Shown here piece by piece: positions 33,399 through 36,486 of a stretch of 36,486 nucleotides of DNA. The notes beneath the pieces were generated by a model. That model was not told where the DNA came from. It made no database searches and worked only from the letters and a program-made list of their open reading frames with translations. Origin of the DNA: Candidatus Omnitrophota bacterium. GTDB lineage: Bacteria; Omnitrophota; Gorgyraeia; Tantalellales; Tantalellaceae. The stretch spans positions 1 to 36,486 of the forward strand of contig JAJRVD010000017.1 of NCBI GenBank assembly GCA_024277375.1. Reading direction: 5' to 3'. Position 1 is the first letter of the stretch, and each line of letters opens with the position of its first letter. The translations under genes and the position numbers were made by a program.

Positions 33399-34293
33399 AT
33401 ATTCTAGGAACAACTGCCGGCGCGCCTACAAAAGAAAGGGCACACGCGACGATACATTTGGTTTATGATGACGCGAATAGATTTTGTTGTCTTTTTGACT
33501 GCGGAGAAAACGCGCAAAGGCAGCTTATGTTGGCAGGCCTTAGCATAATGAAACTGAACGATATTTTTATCACACATTGGCATGGGGATCATTGTTTAGG
33601 CCTCGGGGGGCTCAAAGATACTTTGGCTTTTGAGGGAAGAGAACATCCGATAACCATATTTTCGCCGGAGCCTCGAAGGGCAAAGAAAAGTCTAGGCTTT
33701 ACACATTCAGCGCACAAGTTCAAGGTCATTTCCCGGCGTGTACCCGCTAAAGGGAAAAAGATCAAGACTCTTTTAAAGAATAAACGTTTTGATATAGTTT
33801 CTATCCCGGTCGAACATGGTGTACCTGCTGTGGCATACGCTCTTATGGAAAAAGATAAGAGTTTTATTGATAAGGAAAAGGCTCGAAAAGTGGGTTTGCC
33901 GGAGGAGCATGAAGTTTACCGTGAATTAAAAGAGAGAGGAAAGGCCATTCATAACGGCAAAGAGATCTTCTTTGATGATATTGCATCGACAGAAAAGGGC
34001 AAAAAAATTGTTTATTCCGGTGATACGGAAATTTGTGACAGTATTAAAGAACTAGCGAAGTGCGCTGATCTATTGATCCAGGATTGCACATATTTCACTG
34101 AAAACCCGGGCGAAAAAAATATAAGCACGCTTCTTTGCCGGAGGCGCTTGAATTGATAGCCGAATCTGGGGTTAAAAGGGCGATACTTACGCATATAAGC
34201 CGGAGGTATCCAGATGCAGAGGCTTTAAAAAAGCTAATTGAGAAGTATGAAAATATTGAGCTTGCTGAGGACTTTATGAAGGTGGTTATATGA
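33380..34293 (+). pseudogene. rnz: ribonuclease Z, frame broken at an A7 run
   Basis: RNase Z trims tRNA 3' ends. The start is ATG 33380 (the track uses GTG 33374). The zero frame holds the metallo-beta-lactamase motif THWHGDH, the IPVEHGVPAVAYAL exosite-side segment, VYSGDTE and IQDCTYF, then at the run GAAAAAAAT (A 34113-34119) drifts to a stop at 34156. The -1 frame from there reads YKHASLPEALELIAESGVKR, LTHISRRYPDAE and ends at TGA 34291, the proper C-terminus with the last metal-site His. One missing A, or a -1 slip on A AAA AAT, explains it. Without the second part the enzyme would lack a metal ligand. Confidence 0.9.
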
Positions 34294-34303
34294 GGGTTCA
34301 TAT

Positions 34304-34334
34304 AAAAAAAGGAGGGAGTGTTGCCTCCCTTTTA
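34304..34334 (+). terminator. possible terminator after rnz
   Basis: GGAGG/CCTCC stem with an 8-base loop, flanked by AAAAAAA and CTTTTA, so an A/T extension of the stem with a bulge is possible. Further copies of the GGGAGTG/CACTCCC arms lie within 34313-34380, and a 12-bp palindrome TTTACATGTAAA at 34390-34401. No gene is seen in 34294-34462. Confidence 0.45.
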
Positions 34335-34416
34335 TGTATAGTGCTTTCGCTAGTCACGCTTTGTGTCAGAGGGCACTCCCTTTACTCCTTTTACATGTAA
34401 AGTATGCCATATCCGG

Positions 34417-34445
34417 TTAAGAAAAACAAGGGCTAGATGTATTAT
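34417..34445 (+). promoter_or_regulatory. possible promoter for queH
   Basis: TTAAGA (34417-34422), a 17-base spacer and TATTAT (34440-34445) lie 17 bases before the queH ATG, after the likely rnz terminator. Each box departs from consensus by one or two bases. Confidence 0.35.
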
Positions 34446-34462
34446 CGTTAGGAATATTCAAT

Positions 34463-35005
34463 ATGAAGATACTTTTACATATTTGTTGCGGGATATGCGC
34501 GTCCTCTGTTGTTGAGAAATTGATGTCGGAAGGACATGTGGTGACGGGATATTTTTATAATGCTAACATACATCCTTCTGATGAACACAAGAAACGATTG
34601 GACGCGGCAAAAAAGGTTGCCGAAGAATGGAATATTGATCTGATTGAAGGGCCGTATGACAGGGAAAGATGGTTTGAGCTAGTTAAGGGGTACCAAAACG
34701 ATCCCGAAGGCGGACGGCGCTGCGAGATATGTTTTCGGATGAGACTTGAAAGTACGTTCGATGAAATGAAAAATGGAATGTTTGACGCGTTCGCGACAAC
34801 ACTAAGCGTTAGTCCTCACAAGGATGTTACCGCGGTCAATAGCGTCGGGAGAGAGATAGGCGGCGAAAAATTCATTCTCGCGGATTTTAAAAAGAACGGT
34901 GGATTTCAGAGAGCGAATGAATTGTCAAAAGAATGGAGCCTTTACAGGCAGTACTATTGCGGATGTATTTATAGTCTGGAGGAAAGTTATAAAAGAAGGG
35001 CATAG
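34463..35005 (+). CDS. queH: epoxyqueuosine reductase QueH
   Basis: QueH reduces epoxyqueuosine to queuosine in tRNA position 34 without cobalamin, replacing QueG. The 180 residues show the adjacent cysteines in LLHICCGICAS (8-9), YFYNANIHP, the GGRRCEICFRMRLE cysteine pair, ATTLSVSPHKD and the C-terminal YRQYYCGCIYSLEES. These cysteines match the iron-sulfur/metal ligands of the family (formerly DUF208). An AGGA ribosome site is 9 bases ahead. No other queuosine gene is in the window. Confidence 0.93.
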   Translation: MKILLHICCGICASSVVEKLMSEGHVVTGYFYNANIHPSDEHKKRLDAAKKVAEEWNIDLIEGPYDRERWFELVKGYQNDPEGGRRCEICFRMRLESTFDEMKNGMFDAFATTLSVSPHKDVTAVNSVGREIGGEKFILADFKKNGGFQRANELSKEWSLYRQYYCGCIYSLEESYKRRA

Positions 35006-35036
35006 TTCATAGAACTGTTGTCATGTTCGTCATTCA

Positions 35037-35151
35037 GACTGTGTCATAATGTAGGGGCTTGATTTATCAAGCCCGTTATATCGGGTTCAATTGATCGAAC
35101 CCTCCATAATACATTGTATGCGGCCATCCGCAAAACGAATTACGACACAGC
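35037..35151 (-). repeat. REPIN-like palindromic element, copy H (short form, - orientation)
   Basis: The ends GACTGTGTCATAATG and TTACGACACAGC flank the reversed core (GTAGGGGCTTGATTTATCAAG; GGGTTCAATTGATCGAACCC, one pair broken). It is followed by a degenerate ATTGAGAGTAAGGAGAG...GGCAATCTC repeat (about 35154-35193). It lies between queH and tilS. Confidence 0.88.
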
Positions 35152-35205
35152 TGGATTGAGAGTAAGGAGAGAGGCGATTGGCACGGCAATCTCAGGACAT
35201 TAACA

Positions 35206-36207
35206 ATGAAAAATAAAAAATTACCAGCGCCTTTTTTGAAGAAGGTCAGGGATACAATTAAATATTATGACATGTTGCGAAAGGGCGACAAAGTGCTTGT
35301 CGCGGTCTCCGGTGGGGCTGACTCTGTCTGTATGATAGCGGCATTGACGGCTTTGAAAAAACATGTTGGGATAGATATTGTCGTCGCGAACATGGATCAT
35401 GGTATTAGGGGGAAAGAATCGGAGAAGGATTCAGAGTTTGTTAAAGACCTCGCGGAAAGCGCAGGCATTAAATGTGTCCGCAAAAAGGTTAAGATCCGGG
35501 CGCAAAAAGGTAAAAGATCGCTTGAAGAGGTCGCGAGAGAGAAGAGATATGATTTTCTTCTTTCGGAGGCACTCAAAAATAAATGTAACGTTATCTCTAC
35601 CGGTCACAACATGGATGACCAGGCCGAGACGATGGTAATGAGGTTGATGTTGGGTTCCTCGTTCTCTGGTCTCACGGGTATCCCGCCCGTTAGGGAAGAG
35701 AAAGGTGTGAAGATAATCAGGCCTTTGATCCGTGTCGCGAAAAAAGATATTCGTAAAGCTCTGAAGGGGGCCGGATGGAAGTATGTTGAGGATAGCACAA
35801 ACACTGATACTAACATCTTGCGGAATAAAGTACGGCTCCACATTATCCCGACACTCGAGAAACATAACCCGCGCCTTAAACGTTCAATGGTAAACCTGTC
35901 GGATGCTCTGCGTGAGGATTATCAGTTTATTCGTGAGAAAAAAAAATGTGTTCTTAAGGGTTGCGAAAAATGCCGCGGATCCATAAAACTCAGTGATATG
36001 CTTTTGCAGCCAAAAGCGTTGCGGAAGGAAATATTCAAGAAGCTGTTTGAAAAGGCCGGCGGCAACGTTAAGAAACTTACGTACAGGCATTGGATGGATA
36101 TGGATCTTTTGTTACGTTCGGGGGACGCGGGCGCGGCGCTTGATCTGCCAGGAAAAGTACGGGTCCTCCGCCGGAAAAATGAGATTGTTTTTAAACATGC
36201 GGATTAA
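35206..36207 (+). CDS. tilS: tRNA(Ile)-lysidine synthase
   Basis: TilS turns C34 of tRNA-Ile(CAT) into lysidine so that it reads AUA. The 333 residues carry the PP-loop VAVSGGADSVCM (32-43), NMDHGIRGKESEKDSEFV, STGHNMDDQAETMVMRL, GLTGIPPVRE and IIRPLIRVAKKDI, then a helical C-terminal part. It is about 100 residues shorter than E. coli TilS and nearer the short forms. The stop codon lies inside the left arm of the hairpin at 36202-36251, so the end may have been shaped by that insertion. Confidence 0.94.
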   Translation: MKNKKLPAPFLKKVRDTIKYYDMLRKGDKVLVAVSGGADSVCMIAALTALKKHVGIDIVVANMDHGIRGKESEKDSEFVKDLAESAGIKCVRKKVKIRAQKGKRSLEEVAREKRYDFLLSEALKNKCNVISTGHNMDDQAETMVMRLMLGSSFSGLTGIPPVREEKGVKIIRPLIRVAKKDIRKALKGAGWKYVEDSTNTDTNILRNKVRLHIIPTLEKHNPRLKRSMVNLSDALREDYQFIREKKKCVLKGCEKCRGSIKLSDMLLQPKALRKEIFKKLFEKAGGNVKKLTYRHWMDMDLLLRSGDAGAALDLPGKVRVLRRKNEIVFKHAD

Positions 36208-36251
36208 TTGGGGACAGCCCAAGCGAGCGGGTGGACTGTCCCCAATTAATC
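36202..36251. repeat. long hairpin, family Q copy 2
   Basis: GATTAATTGGGGACAG (36202-36217) and CTGTCCCCAATTAATC (36236-36251) are perfect 16-bp arms. The centre (CCCAAGCGAGCGGGTGGA) matches the hairpin after rho in CCAAGCG and GTGGACTGTCCCCA, while the outer arms differ. It contains the tilS stop codon and has no T-run after it. Confidence 0.8.
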
Positions 36252-36307
36252 GTAGAGGTTCGATTTATCGAACCCGATATAAAAAAACAGCGTTTTGCGT
36301 GAGTCTG
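36251..36307 (+). repeat. REPIN-like element, copy I (internally deleted)
   Basis: GTAGAGGTTCGATTTATCGA plus ACCCGATAT is joined directly to AAAAAAACAGCGTTTTGCGTG, which is the right outer end of long copies. The second hairpin and the inner right end are missing. It abuts the Q hairpin. Confidence 0.82.
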
Positions 36308-36379
36308 ATCTTACTAAAAAAAATGAGGTCAATAGTAAAATGATGGGATAGTGTAACATATTGTGGGCACTTTCGAAGT

Positions 36380-36418
36380 GTCATCCTGAGCGAGGGCGAA
36401 GCCCGAGTCGAAGGATCT
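36380..36418. repeat. GTCATCCTGAGCGAG-type dispersed repeat, partial copy
   Basis: GTCATCCTGAGCGAGGGCGA, then AGCCCGAGTCGAAGGATCT, matches the left half of the copy at 31169. The last 65 bases of the window hold no complete gene; TTGAAA at 36431 with TACCCT 16 bases on could be a weak promoter for a gene beyond the edge. Confidence 0.7.
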
Positions 36419-36486
36419 GGCATAAGGTCTTTGAAAAAATAAAAAAATGGCATACCCTAATGGTTGTTATTGTTGAAGTAAGAACC

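Noticed and set aside
1987-36307. CRISPR array
   Set aside because: The repeats are scattered over 34 kb in both orientations with no regular spacers, so they are dispersed palindromic elements.

Overview
All protein genes in this window lie on the + strand. They form a dense run of housekeeping genes, usually with short gaps or ATGA-type overlaps. The gene set is bacterial: GatCAB amidotransferase, Rho, RF1, bL31, bS16, bL19, MurA and HflK/C. GatCAB, a BioD-like/DRTGG protein, a bactofilin with a DNA-binding domain, PanB and a tetrahydrofolate C1 module suggest an uncultivated Gram-negative-type lineage. Omnitrophota or a PVC-related candidate phylum is my guess from gene style; no rRNA is present to prove it.

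Layout. 1-7.3 kb: the tail of an unknown gene, then gatC-gatA-gatB, a CtpA-type protease, a divergent polysaccharide deacetylase, tsaD and an MgtC-family protein. 7.3-8.5 kb: a bactofilin fused to an excisionase-type helix-turn-helix, followed by a tail-anchored protein with the same kind of helix-turn-helix. 8.6-13.1 kb: polA-coaE-rho. 13.1-18.9 kb: rpmE, prfA-prmC-murA, rpsP-trmD (no rimM between them), rplS and rnhB. 19-24 kb: the one-carbon module fhs (broken by one in-frame TAA), fchA, folD, metF, then panB. 24-28 kb: a BioD-like/DRTGG protein, apbE, mnmA and a tRNA-Met behind a perfect consensus promoter. 28.4-31.1 kb: hflK-hflC-HD-GYP. 31.3-36.2 kb: a small basic protein, a site-2 protease (frame change at A8), a SemiSWEET, an NAD-dependent epimerase, RNase Z (frame change at A7), queH and tilS.

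The intergenic DNA is the most unusual part. Nine copies (A-I) of one palindromic element sit in gaps between co-directional genes. Each has a core of two inverted GTAG-led hairpins, like a REP doublet (REPIN). This is nested in a GGCTGTGTC/GACACAGCC inverted repeat and, in long copies, in an outer TGCAAAA/TTTTGCA inverted repeat. Solo 28-bp palindromes with the same GTAGGGG ends occur at four more places. Two further hairpin families have a conserved centre but copy-specific, still complementary, outer arms. Several elements supply stop codons or gene ends, and ORF-track starts at 7379, 23168, 25408, 26569 and 31123 are artefacts of reading through repeats; corrected starts are given.

Functionally the window joins protein synthesis and tRNA maturation (GatCAB, TsaD, TrmD, MnmA, QueH, TilS, RNase Z, RF1/PrmC, ribosomal proteins), envelope work (MurA, CtpA, HflKC, site-2 protease) and folate C1 flow (Fhs, FchA, FolD, MetF, with PanB as a consumer). 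Three damaged reading frames (fhs, site-2 protease, rnz) may be sequence errors or real lesions.
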